Source: Carnegiea gigantea (Eukaryota > Streptophyta > Magnoliopsida > Caryophyllales > Cactaceae). Taken from it: DNA of 64,000 bases. The stretch lies in assembly GCA_029747015.1 (NCBI GenBank), contig JAKOGI010002459.1, positions 37,501 through 101,500 of the forward strand. Reading direction: 5' to 3'. The stretch's first letter is position 1; each line of letters opens with the position of its first letter. Shown piece after piece: positions 32,436 to 45,075 of the stretch. The notes beneath the pieces are model-generated. The model saw only the letters and a program-made list of their open reading frames with translations, was not told the origin of the DNA and ran no database searches. The position numbers and the translations under genes were made by a program.

Positions 32436-33958
32436 TAGATCTAAATTGGAAGGTAATGAGGTTGGTGATTCATGGTCACAAGAATTGGAAGGGAATAACA
32501 ATGAAAATCTGGAATGAGTGCCTTGTTTGCTCTCACCCTTCTTACTTTTCCAACAGAAAAATTACAAGGGTCTTGGTAGTTTTGTTGGATGATGGCTTCA
32601 TAGAAGACACTATGAGGTTTGGTTTTCTCCGGTGACAAATTTGCTGATGCAGATAGTGGGAAGATGGTAGACAGGCACAGATATGGCCTTCCCATAAGTG
32701 GTTAATGAAGATTGACGGGAGAGAAGAAGAACAAATTAGTAATTTAGTTTATCTTGATGTAATATTGATTATTGTCAAAGCTGACTTATACCTGATTATT
32801 CAAACTGAATGTCAACATCCTGAATTAGACCTAAGCTATGCACAAAACAAGGCAACGTGGGTCTTGAAGCCAACTTGAAATTGATCCAACTCTGACCCTA
32901 AGCCTTCATGACAAACAAACACTGATTGCATTTCTTTGATCAGCTTATTTGCAACATTAGGCATATTATAGCAAATTCAAATATTAATTATAGTGGAACT
33001 CTTTTCTATCATATCTTGATATATAAGATTCTTTCTTCACATTTTACCGTAACATATGAGCATGTTTTTGTGGCTGCCAGGAGTAAACTTGTGTACATCT
33101 GGATGTACTCAAGTTAGCGGAAGCCATGTTGAGGTGTATATCAATAAAATAAGAATACTTAAAAGTTGAAACTTGCCATTCTGATGGTAACATATTCTGA
33201 TCTGCAAAGACTTGTTATATAATGCTGGAATCACTTGTCAGTTGTCACCATCCTTGAAGACATAAGTCATGGTGGTGCATCGTTGAAGACATAAGACATA
33301 AGTAAAGATATATGGCTCTACATGTAGCCTTTTCCAGACTTGTTATATAATGTTGGAATCACTTGCTTGACATCATGAATTCCAGTGGTCGGTTATTACG
33401 TATAGCATTTTGTCACGTATGACACCTGTTCATTCTCTAGCCTAACTTCGTGGATCGTAAAAGGTGGTTCCTATTGCTTCAGATGGCAGTAGTCCCATCG
33501 ACGAAATGCAGTAAAGCTGCTTCTCCTGTCTTAGTTTTATTTTTACCGATTTCTTTGAACCAGACAATCTATGGAAACTGTAGGTTACAAAAAATATGTT
33601 TGGCCTCCTTGAATAGTTTTTGGTCGGCCATAAGCTGTTCTCAAATGGTGTGGTTGAATTGTTGCGAAAGAAACAATTCTGCTTATCAGTATATCTTGTT
33701 TCAACCTTTTATTGTGCTAAAATCTCTGTTACTTGAGTTGATGCACTCTGCATGAAAGATGAGATGCCAGCAACCTTACTGTTTCTTCTCATTTTGTTAC
33801 ATCTCAGGTACATCAGAGCTCTTGTTGCTGGATGGAGTAATGATGTGCTCTGTTCTGTGAATCTTGTCAGAAATATTTGTCTTTTTCAATTGCGTAGTCT
33901 ATGTTCCATAATAATGTTTTGTATTTACTTATACTACACCACCTTTCTTGAATGATAA

Positions 33959-34634
33959 TCATATATATATATTAAAAGTTGGATACAAATTATGTATGAA
34001 TGACATGTGACAAGCTGATGTGGCATAAAACAATAAATTGACAAGTTGTAATTGGTGGATATTAGTTGACTCATATTAATTAACATTAATGTTATTAACT
34101 AGGATTTATTAACCTTCAAAAGAGGAAAAAAACTAGGATTCACTATATGTTATTATACATGTTATTACTTTACGATTGAAATTTAATTTTACAAAATCTA
34201 ACTACATAGGCATTTGAATAGCTACACAAGAGTAAAGCTAATTTAACACAATGCTGTATTAAATTAAAAGAATTGATCACTTAATGAAACCACTTAATGA
34301 ATAATTTATGCAATAATTAGTAAAATAATAACATATTCTTAACTAAATCATATTGAAAAAAATATATAATGCATCAAATGACAAGATTATGACTTGCATA
34401 TTAAAGGTTAAAACTTAACCTAATTAAATAAATAATTTTAATATCAAAAAAATGTAATTTTACATGATGTAATTGAAAATAAGAGAAAACTTATGTTTCT
34501 ATGAACGATTACGATAGCATAATAGTTATTCTATCATACAAAATTTAACTTATTTTAATAAATCAATATATTTTAATTATTGTTTAATAACAAAATTAAC
34601 TCAAGTCCTTGCATAGCAAGGGATATAACACTAG
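33959..34634 (+). mobile_element. Non-autonomous Helitron (676 bp)
   Basis: The 5' end is TC followed by a TA run and TTAAAAG, as in many plant Helitrons. The 3' end is CTAG (34631-34634), preceded at the usual distance by a 6-bp stem with a 3-base loop (CCTTGC ATA GCAAGG, 34607-34621). Host bases are A on the left and T on the right, the expected A/T insertion site. No Rep or helicase coding sequence is present. Confidence 0.8.
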
Positions 34635-36306
34635 TATAATATAAATTCTCAAATAAATGAACTCAATATCTTAATCTAAAGTTGTGTAAGACTTTTATTA
34701 TATCGAATAAGGCGTAGTCATAATTGTAATAAGAGTATGAACACCTAGCCAAGGCAATAATGATGATGATTTATTTCCTCATTAAACTTAGGGCTTATAA
34801 ATGGAAAAATATGTAGGATAGAGTTAAAAAAGTAGAACATACTTAAGTTTTACCTTAGGCAATTCATTACTTACCACTTTTAGGTACCGAAGATCCTTCT
34901 TCCCTAATTTTAATATTCGTCACTTAAAATTACATTTTTTTGATATTAAAATTATCCTACATATGAATTTAAGTCACTCTTTTTCTTTTAGGTTTGATCC
35001 TGAGGTTGTTGTAAATACAGCTAATGGTCATACAACAATGTTAGTCCATATTAAACATATAGAACATATGATAACATGTAGATAACATGTATAATAGCCA
35101 TGTAGGATTACTTGGATATATACATGTCGATATAGGGTTGAATTAATATAATACTAGATTGAATTAAAAGAAGTAATTTTTATATATTTTATGCAGTATT
35201 ATAATTCTTATGAATTAATTTAAATTAAAATATAGTCTATTTAACTACTAAAATAAGCCCACCAAAAGACATTGGGTGTCTCACATGTTACAGAATTTTG
35301 AAAAATAGTAAATAGTATATCATTATTATTAGGGTATGAAAACAAAAGGAACTTAAAATGATTTAAACGAAAAAAGAAAGGCAATAATAATTATATTGTT
35401 ATAAAACTATTAATCTACTTCAAAACTGATATATTTTTGTTTCTTATTTATACTAATAAATTTAAAATAAAAATTTAGTAATATTTTTACATTGCAAGGG
35501 TATAATACTTCAAAAAGTTGGTTTCGGCTACACTTTTGCTAAGTCTTGTTACCATGTTCGTGTGAACCTTTTCTCTTTTTTTTTTTGGGGGGGGGGGGGG
35601 GGGAGGGGAGGATCTCATCTGAAAAAGCTTTGTGACACCATGTAGCTTGGTTGAAGTTAGTCTCAAGGATATGTCCTCTTTTGGGTCCCAATTTCACCTT
35701 TTTCCTCCTTTGCTTTTGGGAACATAAAGCTCTTGCATGCATGTATACATAAGATGATGAAAACAAGCAAAACGTAGCTGTAGCTACACCTATGCGGCTA
35801 ATCCAGTGGCATCCTTCTATATACACCTGGGTTCATAGAAGACATTACCATGGGCATGGCAAACCTTGCTGAAATCCTTATGTTGCGAAACTTTTGATGA
35901 AAGCCCAAAGAAGCAATAACCTTTCACTTTCCTTTATTCGTAGTCAATCAAAGCGTGCTTCTTGACCATATTCTGTGAGCCTTTGCTCATGTTGTTTCTG
36001 AGGGTATCATCCCTGCACCAAGACAACGGAGTAGTCTTGAATAAGTCACAACCATACCTTGCTCAAGGTAAAATTCTAGAATTTGCAACAAGATTGTGAT
36101 GACCTTTTGCTTTCATTAGACTTTGGAATGTCTTCCTCTTGTGTTTCTTCCTTTGCTAAAGAGTACTTTGTGAAGTGGTAGAAAACTGAAAGCGTGAAGA
36201 TTGGGCATACTCATCACTATCCCACTAACGAATTCAAATCCTTCACAACTATTATTATCACTTGTCAAAGTACCAATAAGCATAGACCTCTTCTCTTCAT
36301 CCTGAT
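34635..36306. other. AT-rich interval, no supported gene
   Basis: A T11/G17 homopolymer junction lies at 35576-35603. A sequence at 35492-35510 (TTGCAAGGGTATAATAC) resembles the 3' end of the Helitron at 34634 and may be an old relative. From about 36110 to 36301 the minus strand has a coding-like frame continuing across the solo LTR. Confidence 0.5.
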
Positions 36307-39300
36307 TGTAATAACCCGATCCTAAATCATGTTTATTTATTTAATTAAGCTATATTATTAATTTTTCATATTTATTTATCTCATTTATCATCCCAGTTGG
36401 GAGAATTCATTTGGGGCTCCACTTTGCAATTCGAGTTTCATTTATCGAAAATAATTTTTCAGGAAAATTGATATTAGGCCTCAATAATTATGATTTAAAA
36501 AGATTAAATTATTTTTCATGATATCACATTTAATTTCAAACTTTTAAAAAAAAATTAAAAAAATTAATTAAATTAATCGCACCCGATTTGAGATTTTTCA
36601 CAAACCCGAGCTCATTTAAGGCCAATTTTGGCCCAACAAGATTACACCCCTTTTTACTTAGCTAATTACCATCATTAGGCTAATTATAATTAACAAAAAA
36701 AATCTGATTTTGGAGGAGAAATCTCAGCCAAGTCTTTTGCTTTGCCTTCATTTCATTTCTAGTCAAGTAAAGTGCATAAACCACCTAAGCAAGCAAGACC
36801 ATCTTCTTCCTCCTCCACCTCCTCCTCCATGGCTGACCTCTGCCCAGCCTGCTGCCGCCGTCTTCTGCCTCCAGTCAGGGTTGCTGCCGGCCAGCCCCAC
36901 CACTACAGCACCACCAGCTGCCCCCCCAACCACCACTAGCACCAAACACAATACCACCTTCACATCTTCTTGTATTCAAGCTTAAGTGAGGTAATCTTTG
37001 CATCCAACTTTATATAATTCTAGGTTTTATGTTAGTTTTGATCATGAATCATGTTATTTTGATGCAATCAAGAATTATTTTGATGTTTTATTGGTTGGAT
37101 CATCTTGAAAACAAGTGATGTTTGACGTTGTTCATGATCATGCAAGTTTAGGTGGTGGTGATGGATTTTGATTGTTTTAAATGAGATTTTATGATCTTTG
37201 GTGTTGGTAATGAATATCAAGATGTTTATGTTGATTTATACGAGTTTAAAAGTGATTTTAATGGGTGGTTATGTGAAGAAAAGATTGAAAATATGTGAGT
37301 TAGAGCTGAGAAACAGACCAGAAATAGGGCTGAATTTGGGATTAAACTGGTACTGTTTGGCAAATCCAAAATTCATTATTTTTGGTGTAGTGATAGCTTG
37401 ATGAGTTATCTTTCAATAGGATTTGGAATTACTCAATTTTGAGTTGTGTGGACAAAGTTATGACCAATTTACTCAAGACTGTGCAGAATACATTGAAACT
37501 GGGAACTGAACTGGAAGAGTAACTTTACGGAAAAACTGGTATTGATTGGGTCGCTAAAAAATTGTGATTTTTGGTGTGTGGATAGATCAATGAGTTATCT
37601 TTCAAATGCCTTTTGAATCGCCTTAATCCGAGTTCTGTGGAAAAAGGTATGGTCGTTTTGCTACGACTGTGCAGATTGGACTGAAATGGTGCATGTTCGT
37701 GTTCTACCCTAATTTTAGGGACCTTACTATGGGAATCATACTTGGTGTCTTGAATAAATGTTTTAGTGGACATTATGAGCTTTTCATATTGGGGTTTTAC
37801 TTCTTATTTGGAGGTTGGGAGTGAAAGATATGGATTTTCTAATGCAGACCATCAAACGGTAACATGAGTGAATGCAGAAATCGAGACATTTGGAAATATT
37901 TTCAGAAGTTTCTATACGATTATGGGTATTGCAAGGAAATTACAAATTGTAGTGAGTTCAACAAGTTTGTTATTGCATAGAAGCTTACTTGTGTTTGAGA
38001 ACCGAGTTAAGTGAGCATGAAAATGAAATTTGGGAAGTAAGCGGAGTAATAACTCAAAATCAGTGTCCTTTGGACCAAGTTAGGGTGTTATATGAGTTTT
38101 TATGAACCTCACAGCACCCCTTATTGCATAAACCATTTGTCACCCATTTAAGAAGCATTAACCATTCTATTATCTATTTCAGAAGTATCACACTTTTCAT
38201 TATCCATTTTAGAAATATAAGAAACCCATATTTCATTTATATCAGTTACAATCCCTTTCATTATCACCTCAATCATTTCCATTTGATTTATTTTGCTTCA
38301 ATTTATTGTATTTCAAGTTCAATTACCCTAACTGATTTAAATCAGTTCATTTTGGTTTAACTTGTCTTATATTGAATTAAAATCAGTTTATTATATTGAA
38401 ATGCACAAGTTATGTATCCCATTTCATTACTCAATTTCTATTACACCTACATTTACTTACTCAATTATGCGAGTAAGGATCATTTACTGACTGCATATAC
38501 TTACAGTGACATTTATGAAACAGAGTTGAGGCCTAGTTTATCATTTCCATTGTGCATAAGTATTATCAAGTGAAATATCATTTTAAAGACTTCACGTACG
38601 TCCATTGCCTGTATCTTTATAAATCAGAGTTCATTTATCAAAGTATCATGTTTGGTAAGTATATCAATGAATCAGTTTATACAGTGATTTATCAGTTAAT
38701 TAGTGACCCCGTCAGTTATCATCTATAGGGCTTGCGCCCTTCAGTTACCCGCGCGGCTTCAGGCTAGGTCCCGATCGGCTTAGCAGGTGTACACCTATCC
38801 GTAGATCGTAACAGTATTAAGGGGTTCACTATCAGATAATAACTAGCAATGCAACTTTACATCATCTTATTCATTGTTTTAACTAAATGAATTGCAAAGC
38901 GGGCCCAACCAGTATTTCAATGATCATTTAACAATTCAGGAATGCATGTACTGAGTTTCGACTCACAGTTCGAAATGTTTTTCATGTTTTGTTTTAGGCA
39001 AATGCTCAGAGTATTGCCCTCATGCCAGCAAATCAGCTGAAGAGAATAAGTGAAGTAGGGAAATCCAGATGGATCAGAAGTAATGCCGTATATGCATACT
39101 TTAAGTTGTATTTGGAATTTTTCTGTAGATGAAGATGTAGATTACATGATGAATTATCTTCTTATGATTTATAAACTTTATATTGGTTAACGCTTGATTG
39201 TGAATTGATGAGCATATGTGAATGTGTACAGTGGAGGTTATGCTTAACTGTGTTATTTATAACACTCATGTTTCAAGCCTTGTCCTTTTGGACGGCGGTA

Positions 39301-39600
39301 ATGCCCCTATCATTGGATTCATCATATTACAATTGAGTGATTTATTATTAAGGAGGATATAAACAGTGAAACATGTTTAATTTGGGGGCGTTACACTGAT
39401 TATTAGCTTGTGAGCATGCTTTTTCCACGTACAACTTGCTACAAACATCCCTTCCATTCTTAGTGGTTCACCTGATGCTAGTGGGTCTTTTACATTCTTC
39501 ATAGCCTTCTTATCATCCTTGTCCACTTCAACAGAAACCACACATCCTCTTCGGGAAAAAAACAAAACCCTTTGCATACTAGCTAAGTGAATTGTCACAA
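36110..39600 (-). pseudogene. Unidentified coding-like fragment split by the solo LTR
   Basis: With the LTR and one CTGAT copy set aside, a minus-strand frame reads without a stop from about 39455 through the insertion site to about 36110. It includes DVCSKLYVEKACSQ before and MLIGTLTSDNNSCEGFEF after the site. Further upstream (39598-39460) a related-looking frame (VEVDKDDKKAMKNVKDPLAS) is one shift away. I do not recognise the family. It is either an old gene fragment or chance; the coordinates include the 3.1 kb LTR. Confidence 0.3.
36307..39395 (+). mobile_element. Solo LTR, 3089 bp, Ty3/gypsy-like
   Basis: Starts TGTAATAACCCGATCC and ends GGGGGCGTTACA, with short inverted ends. A perfect 5-bp duplication CTGAT flanks it (36302-36306 and 39396-39400). 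This proves a complete LTR with no internal region, the product of LTR-LTR recombination. The interior has a CT-rich leader-like block (36740-36960), a diverged ~180-bp repeat (37379-37700, GATGAGTTATCTTTCAA), and a GC-richer block near 38740. The frame at 36710-36985 is part of the leader block, not a gene. The copy starting at 63450 is the same family. Confidence 0.92.
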
Positions 39601-39889
39601 GAAAATTGTGGGACGATTAGAGATTCCCTATGAAACTTTCGATATGAAAAATATGTAGAATGAACTCGTATTAATGTGAGTATCAACTATCAGGACTATG
39701 GGATTACATTTGGACTCAAAGGCATCTTCAACCCTGTAGCCTACATTTCCTTCTCCTTACACCAAATCAGTCATCACTCTACTTGACCTTGGATCTTATA
39801 GGGTTGTGTTATTCAAATCTACATCCATTTCTTTCCCTAAGTGAGATGCTCGTAAATTCTGACAAGACTTAATTTGCAATGTATCATGC

Positions 39890-40391
39890 TACTTGGTGGT
39901 TTTTGGTCAATCTGTCAACAACCACCTAGATACTATCATACTCCTTGGTTTTTGGTAATCTAGTGACAAAATCCATGGTGATGTGCTCCTATTTCCATAC
40001 TGGAATAGGTTAGGGCTAAAGTAATCCTTTAGGTCTTTGATGCTCATGTTTTACTCTTTGACAGGTGAGGCATCAAGCCATAAAGTCTACAATGTCTCTT
40101 TTCATTCCTACTCACCAGAAATGGGTTTTCAAATCATGGTACATTTTGGTGCTTTCCAGATGAGTGGTAAGGGCTGAATTATATGCTTCTTCAACAGTTC
40201 CTTCTTAAGGTCTAGTATGTTAAGAACACACAACCTATTCCAATACCAAAGCACATTGTTTTGGATTAGAAATTCTTTAATCTTCCTTCTTCTAGTCCCT
40301 TTCTAATCTTCATAATTTCAGGGTCTTCCTTCTGACGCTGCTTGATTTATTCTATTAGTGGAGAAGTAATATGGAGTGCTGCTAGGTAGCT
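39890..40391 (-). pseudogene. Integrase remnant of the outer element
   Basis: Short blocks in shifting frames match gypsy integrase: a CxxC-type H2C2 end near 40080-40040, the IPVWKWEHITMDFVTRLP region near 40020-39960 that precedes the first catalytic Asp, and VVVDRLTK near 39915. Beyond about 39890 similarity is lost. Confidence 0.6.
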
Positions 40392-41910
40392 TCAATTCCC
40401 TGGTAGCACTACTTTTATCTGGAGTGCGTCGAGTTCCCTTAGAAGCCTCCTTTCCCGTGTAAGTAGGTAGGCTATAGAACTAGTAGATTTTCTGCTCAAA
40501 GTATCTGGCACTATGTTCGCCTTTCCAGGATGATACTTGACCTCCATTTCATAATCTTTAAGAAGTTCCAGCCACCTTCTCTGTCTCATGTTTAACTCTT
40601 TCTGAGTGAAAATTTATTTTAGGCTCTTATGATCAATGTATATCGCACATCTTACTCTATAAAGGTAGTGTCTCCAAATCTTTAATGCAAATATGACTGC
40701 AGTCAATTCTAGGTCATCTGTTGGGTAATTTTCCTTATATGGCTTCAATTGATGAGAGGCATATGTGATAACTCTGCCTTTTTACATTAGAACACATCCC
40801 AACCCTTTCTTGGATGTATCACTGTAGACCACAAATCCCTCATTGCCCTTAAGTATTGCTAGCACTGGTGTAGACACTAGCCGCTTCTTTAGCTCCTAGA
40901 AGCTATTTTCACATTCTTCTGTCCATTCAAACTTGTTGCTTTTTCAAAGTAACTTAGAGATAGGCAAGGCTAGCTTAGAGAATCCTGCTATGAATCTTCT
41001 ATAAGAACCAGCCATACATAGGAAGCTTTATACTTCTGAGACATATGTGCATCTTGGCCAATTGATGATCGCCTCTACTTTTGCAAGGTCCACTAAAATG
41101 CCTTTGTGAGACACTACATGACCCAAAAAGTGTACCTTTATAAGCCAAAGCTCATACTTTTTAAGCTTAACATACAGCTTGTGTTCTTCTGGAGTTTTCA
41201 ACACCATTCGTAAGTGATTTGCATGTTTCTCCTTGGTTTTAGAATATACCAAGATATCATTGACGAACACCACCACGAATTTATCAAGGAAGGGCTTAAA
41301 TACTTTATTCATTAAGTCCATGAAGAAAGTTAGGGCATTAGTTAACCCAAATGGTAGCACTAGGAACTTATAGTGCCTGTATCGAGTTCAGAAGGCGGTT
41401 TTGGGCACATCCTCTCCCTTAATCTTCAACTGATGATACTCTGATCTCAAATCAATCTTAGAGAACGCCTCAGCTAGTTGATCAAATAAATCATCAATCA
41501 TAGGGAGTAAATATTTGATTTTGATGGTCGCCTTGTTTAGCTTTCGATAATCAATACACAATCTTAAACTCCCATCTTTCTTATTTACAAAAGCCAGTGG
41601 GCTCCCCACGGTGAGACACTAGGTTGAATTAATCCTTTATCTAATAATTCTTAAAGTTGGATTTTTAACTCAATAAGTTCAGCAGGTGCCATACGATAAA
41701 GAGTCTCAGATATTGGGGTGGTGTTTGGCACTAAGTCTATTGTAAACTTGATTTCTCGATGAGGTGGTAATCGCGACACTTCCTGAAATATACTGGGGAA
41801 TTCACTCACCACTGGGATCTCATTTAAGTTTGGTTCCTTGGGTTTTGCCACCTGAATTGCACATAAATAATCTTGACACCCTTTTCTCAGCATTTTGAAG
41901 GCTTGCATGG
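40392..41910 (-). pseudogene. Reverse transcriptase and RNase H of the outer element
   Basis: Pieces in order on the minus strand: 41908-41651 (PPHREIKFTIDLVP, N-terminus), 41609-41388 ([27 protein letters not shown]), 41360-41028 (LPFGLTNA, LGHVVS), then RNase H to 40392 ending at YHPGKANIVPDTLSRK. At the active site the usual YxDD-type motif reads VFVNDIL, with Asn for the first Asp (41259-41261). NAPATF is changed to NALTFF. Several frames are broken by stops. Confidence 0.85.
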
Positions 41911-42077
41911 CAGATATGGTTAGAATGGTTTTCTGATAGCACTTCCTTTAAATTCCACCCTTTCTCCTTTGGGGGTTAAGAAAGTGATTAGCTTCTTTTC
42001 ACAATCTATGGTCACTTTATGTTTAGCTAACCAATCCATCCCCAAAATAATATCCTATCCCTCTATCTCTAATTGTA

Positions 42078-42721
42078 TCAAATCAACAGAGAGGACTCTC
42101 CCTCCACATTAATAGCGCAATTCTTAAAAATGATGTCGATATGATAAACAGATCCTAGGGGAGTGATCACATATAGTTGTATATCCATCTCGTCAGGCTT
42201 ACTGGCGAGTTTCTTTGCAAATTTAGGGTTCATGAACGAGTGAGTAGCACCAGAGTTGAATAAAATGCGAGCATAAAGATGGTTAACAAGAAGAGTACCT
42301 GACACTATAGCTGCGGGGTCATCAGCCTCTTCTCCTTCCAAGCAAAATATTCGGCCCGCAGCGTGTGGCATTTTGTTGCTCCTGTTGCCTCCTGAGGAAG
42401 CACAAGTTGGAGGGCGACCTTGTTGTGCCTCAGGATTGCTTCCCACTCCTGATTTTGGATTGTTGCCCTGGTTGTTCCATGCTGCTTTTGAGCAGTTAGC
42501 GACCTTGTGCCCCATTTCACCACATTCAAAGCATCAGTCCATGTTTCTTTTGCATGGGCCGAAATGTTAACACCTGAGCTGGTCACATGTCTCCTTTTGT
42601 TGCCATTGAGCAGGTTATTTACCCTTTCTTGGTTCTTTCGAGGGTTAAATCTCCTGAAGTTTCTTTTTCCTTATGACCTATACCCTTTAGGGTCGAACTT
42701 CCTTGTTGCTTGGCCTTTTTC
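42078..42721 (-). pseudogene. Gag zinc knuckles and aspartic protease of the outer element
   Basis: The frame carries two cysteine motifs, an upstream one broken by a stop and CFECGEMGHKVANC just after another stop, then a linker and the protease ARILFNSGATHSFMNP. The catalytic Asp is Asn (AAC TCT GGT, minus strand of 42249-42257), so the protease would be inactive. The block continues the gag frame interrupted at 42721 by the nested element. Confidence 0.82.
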
Positions 42722-44011
42722 TGAGGGAGTCCTACCTAGACATGACCTTGTCCATGATGTACCAACTCCAGAACGTCCAAAAACAAGGCCCCAAGTTCAA
42801 AGGATGGCTCACATTTTGCAAGACTCCCAAACTGCTACAACCGGGTTACTTGGCCTGAAAATGCCCGGTTTTGTTCATCTCATAACTTAAGCTACATTGT
42901 GGCTTAAGTTTGATATTTTTGCATTTTTGGAATCCTTACCATGTCTACTTTCAGGTCCAAGCATTCATTTCGAATCATGCACACAAGAAGGTGGAAGATC
43001 AACGACTTTTGTCAAACCGGCCAGTTTTGAACCTAAACTGCAAGGTTGGATGTTTTAGTGGGATTAGGCTACTTAAACATTGTTTAACCTTGATTTCATT
43101 GTTGGGGGGGTTATACACATCTTAAAGTTTTCTCCCATGGCCTGAAAACCAAATCATGCTCACTTTTATTAAGCTAAAATCAGGTCTGAAAACCGGCCAC
43201 ATTCTGCCCGTGCACCCAGTTCAGCAACTCGGTTGAAGTTTTTCTTCTCCAAAGGGTTTGCTTCATCCAATCCAGCTTGGCGCACATCCCAAGAAGCCTA
43301 GAAGGCCAATGATCAGCTGAGCATCTTGAGAAGAGCAACCAATAGCAAGCTTGCTGCAAAAGAGCCTTGTCTCTTGAATGTGATTGGCCGGCCGCAAAGG
43401 AGCAATCACTTTTCGGCTACCTATGTGCTTCCAGCCTTGTCAGTAGCATACTTAGGCCTAAGCATGATCTAATTAAGTTCTAATATCATTTGTCTTGCTT
43501 TCCTTGAAGTTAAGATTGCAATTAGATTAAGCTTAAGCATGGTTGTACACAGTTATGTTTTAACCATAGGGATTAAGCTAAGATAACACCTTTCCTCCTC
43601 AGGAGGGTAAGGTGAAGTGTGTGCTTGCTTGTGAGGGTGCTAGCTAGGATTGTATCAAAAGGAAAACACACGGCTTTTGCTGAAACATTAAGCTTGAATT
43701 TTAGAGCTCCATTTGAGAGCTTTTGCTTTCAAACTCCAAAATCTTCACTTACTTATCCTTAATCTGGTCAATTAAAGTGGTGATCAAGTAAGTCCTAACC
43801 TTGAATTAAGTGGTGTTTCTGTATCTTAATCCAAGTTTAAGGACTCTAAGCTTATGTTTGGTGGTGATTCTATATCCAAACATTAAGTTTAGCTCTATCC
43901 TTTTCATTGCTCTTCTACTCGGGTTCAAGGTGATGACAGAAATTTCAGTTTGCATACCGTAAGCCTTGGTTTTTTATTTTGGATTTCCCTTCTCCCCTCA
44001 AAGGCACATCA
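42722..44011 (+). repeat. 5' LTR of the nested chromovirus
   Basis: 1290 bp. The ORFs at 42507-42890 and 42910-43125 partly or wholly inside it are not genes. It ends five bases before the initiator tRNA-Met primer site. Confidence 0.95.
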
Positions 44012-44136
44012 TATTTGGTATCAGAGATTGGCTTCTCCTAGGCCTGGTACGTCCCTCACCCTTCCAGAAATCCATTCCACTCAAAATTGCAAACACAAAC
44101 TCAGTTCATACCCGGTTTGAGTAAAAACTCAAAACC

Positions 44137-45075
44137 ATGAAGAATTGTTGCAAAGTTGACTCCCCAAGTGAAAAAGAACCAGCCAGAATGGTTAGAGGAG
44201 AACCACGGTTTCAAGCTAACCCCAATGATTTCAGAGTGGAAGTTCCTGAATTCGAAGGTAAGCTTAATCCTGAAGAGTTCCTTGATTGGTTGCATACTGT
44301 TGAGAGAGTCTTTGAATATAAAGATGTTCCTGATGATAAGAAGGTTAAATTAGTAGCCTCAAGACTAAAAAAGTATGCATCTGTGTGGTGGACAAACTTG
44401 TGTGCTAAACGGCTAAGGGAAAGAAAGTCCAAAATTCGAACTTGGGATAAGATGAAAGCTAAGCTAAAAGCACAGTTTCTTCCACCAACTTATGTTCAAG
44501 ATTGTTATTTTTAACTTCATAACCTTACTCAAGGTAATATGAGTGTTGAAGAATATACACGTGAGTTTGAAAAGTTGCTTATCAAATGTGATATTCAAGA
44601 GCCAGAAGAACAAACTATAGTGCGGTACGTGGGAGCGCTTGATCCTAGGTACTCCAATGTGGTTGAATTACAAGCATATACTTCGTTTGATGATGTGTGT
44701 GTCTTGGCACATAAAGTGGAGCAGCAAAAGAAGGCAAGACAGCCTTTCAAACCTCCAAATACACGGCCTTTGAACCAGAACCAACCTTTTAACAAAGGGA
44801 GTTCCAATCCTTCTCCTAAGCCACAAAATCCATTCCCTTCCTTTCCACAAAGAACCCCAGCACCACAAAGAACCCAAGCACCTCAAAATAAACCTAATCC
44901 TAATCCCATGAGCAATAGAAGATGTTTCAAATGTCAAGGGCTTGGACATATAGCTTCGGAGTGTCCAAACAGAAACGTCATCACCTTGGTTGAATGGACA
45001 ACCGTGAAGGAGGATTTTAAGGAGGAAGAAAAGGAGTGTGAAAGTGAACTAGAACTTGAAGAATCTCAAGATTAA
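44137..45075 (+). pseudogene. Gag of the nested chromovirus
   Basis: The capsid-like region includes FRVEVPEFEGKLNPEEFLDW, DDKKVKLVASRLKKYASVWW and MSVEEYTREFEKLL, matching the plant gypsy gag domain. It is followed by a Pro/Gln/Asn-rich linker and the CX2CX4HX4C knuckle CFKCQGLGHIASEC (44923-44964). One TAA at 44512-44514 breaks the capsid region and a second stop at 45073-45075 separates gag from protease in the same frame. Gag would form the cytoplasmic particle. Confidence 0.9.

Larger units (their letters stand above)
31091..33958. other. Gene-free interval with small tandem duplications
   Basis: Short frames such as 32261-32635 and 33450-33755 have no recognisable domain. The sequence is probably the original downstream flank of the START-like gene, displaced by the 25-31 kb element. 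Small repeats are listed separately; a repeated ACTTGTTATATAATG-TGGAATCACTTG block occurs at 33209 and 33340. Confidence 0.5.

Noticed and set aside
33450..33955. Two plus-strand frames of 101 and 67 codons
   Set aside because: No recognisable motif, no splice context, ordinary AT-rich sequence.
36710..36985. Proline/threonine-rich 91-codon frame in the solo LTR
   Set aside because: It is the CT-rich leader block of the LTR, with a poorly conserved counterpart at 63.8 kb.
42507..43125. Plus-strand frames around the 5' LTR of the inner chromovirus
   Set aside because: The first crosses the insertion boundary from the antisense of outer gag; the second is inside the LTR and is mirrored at 48451.
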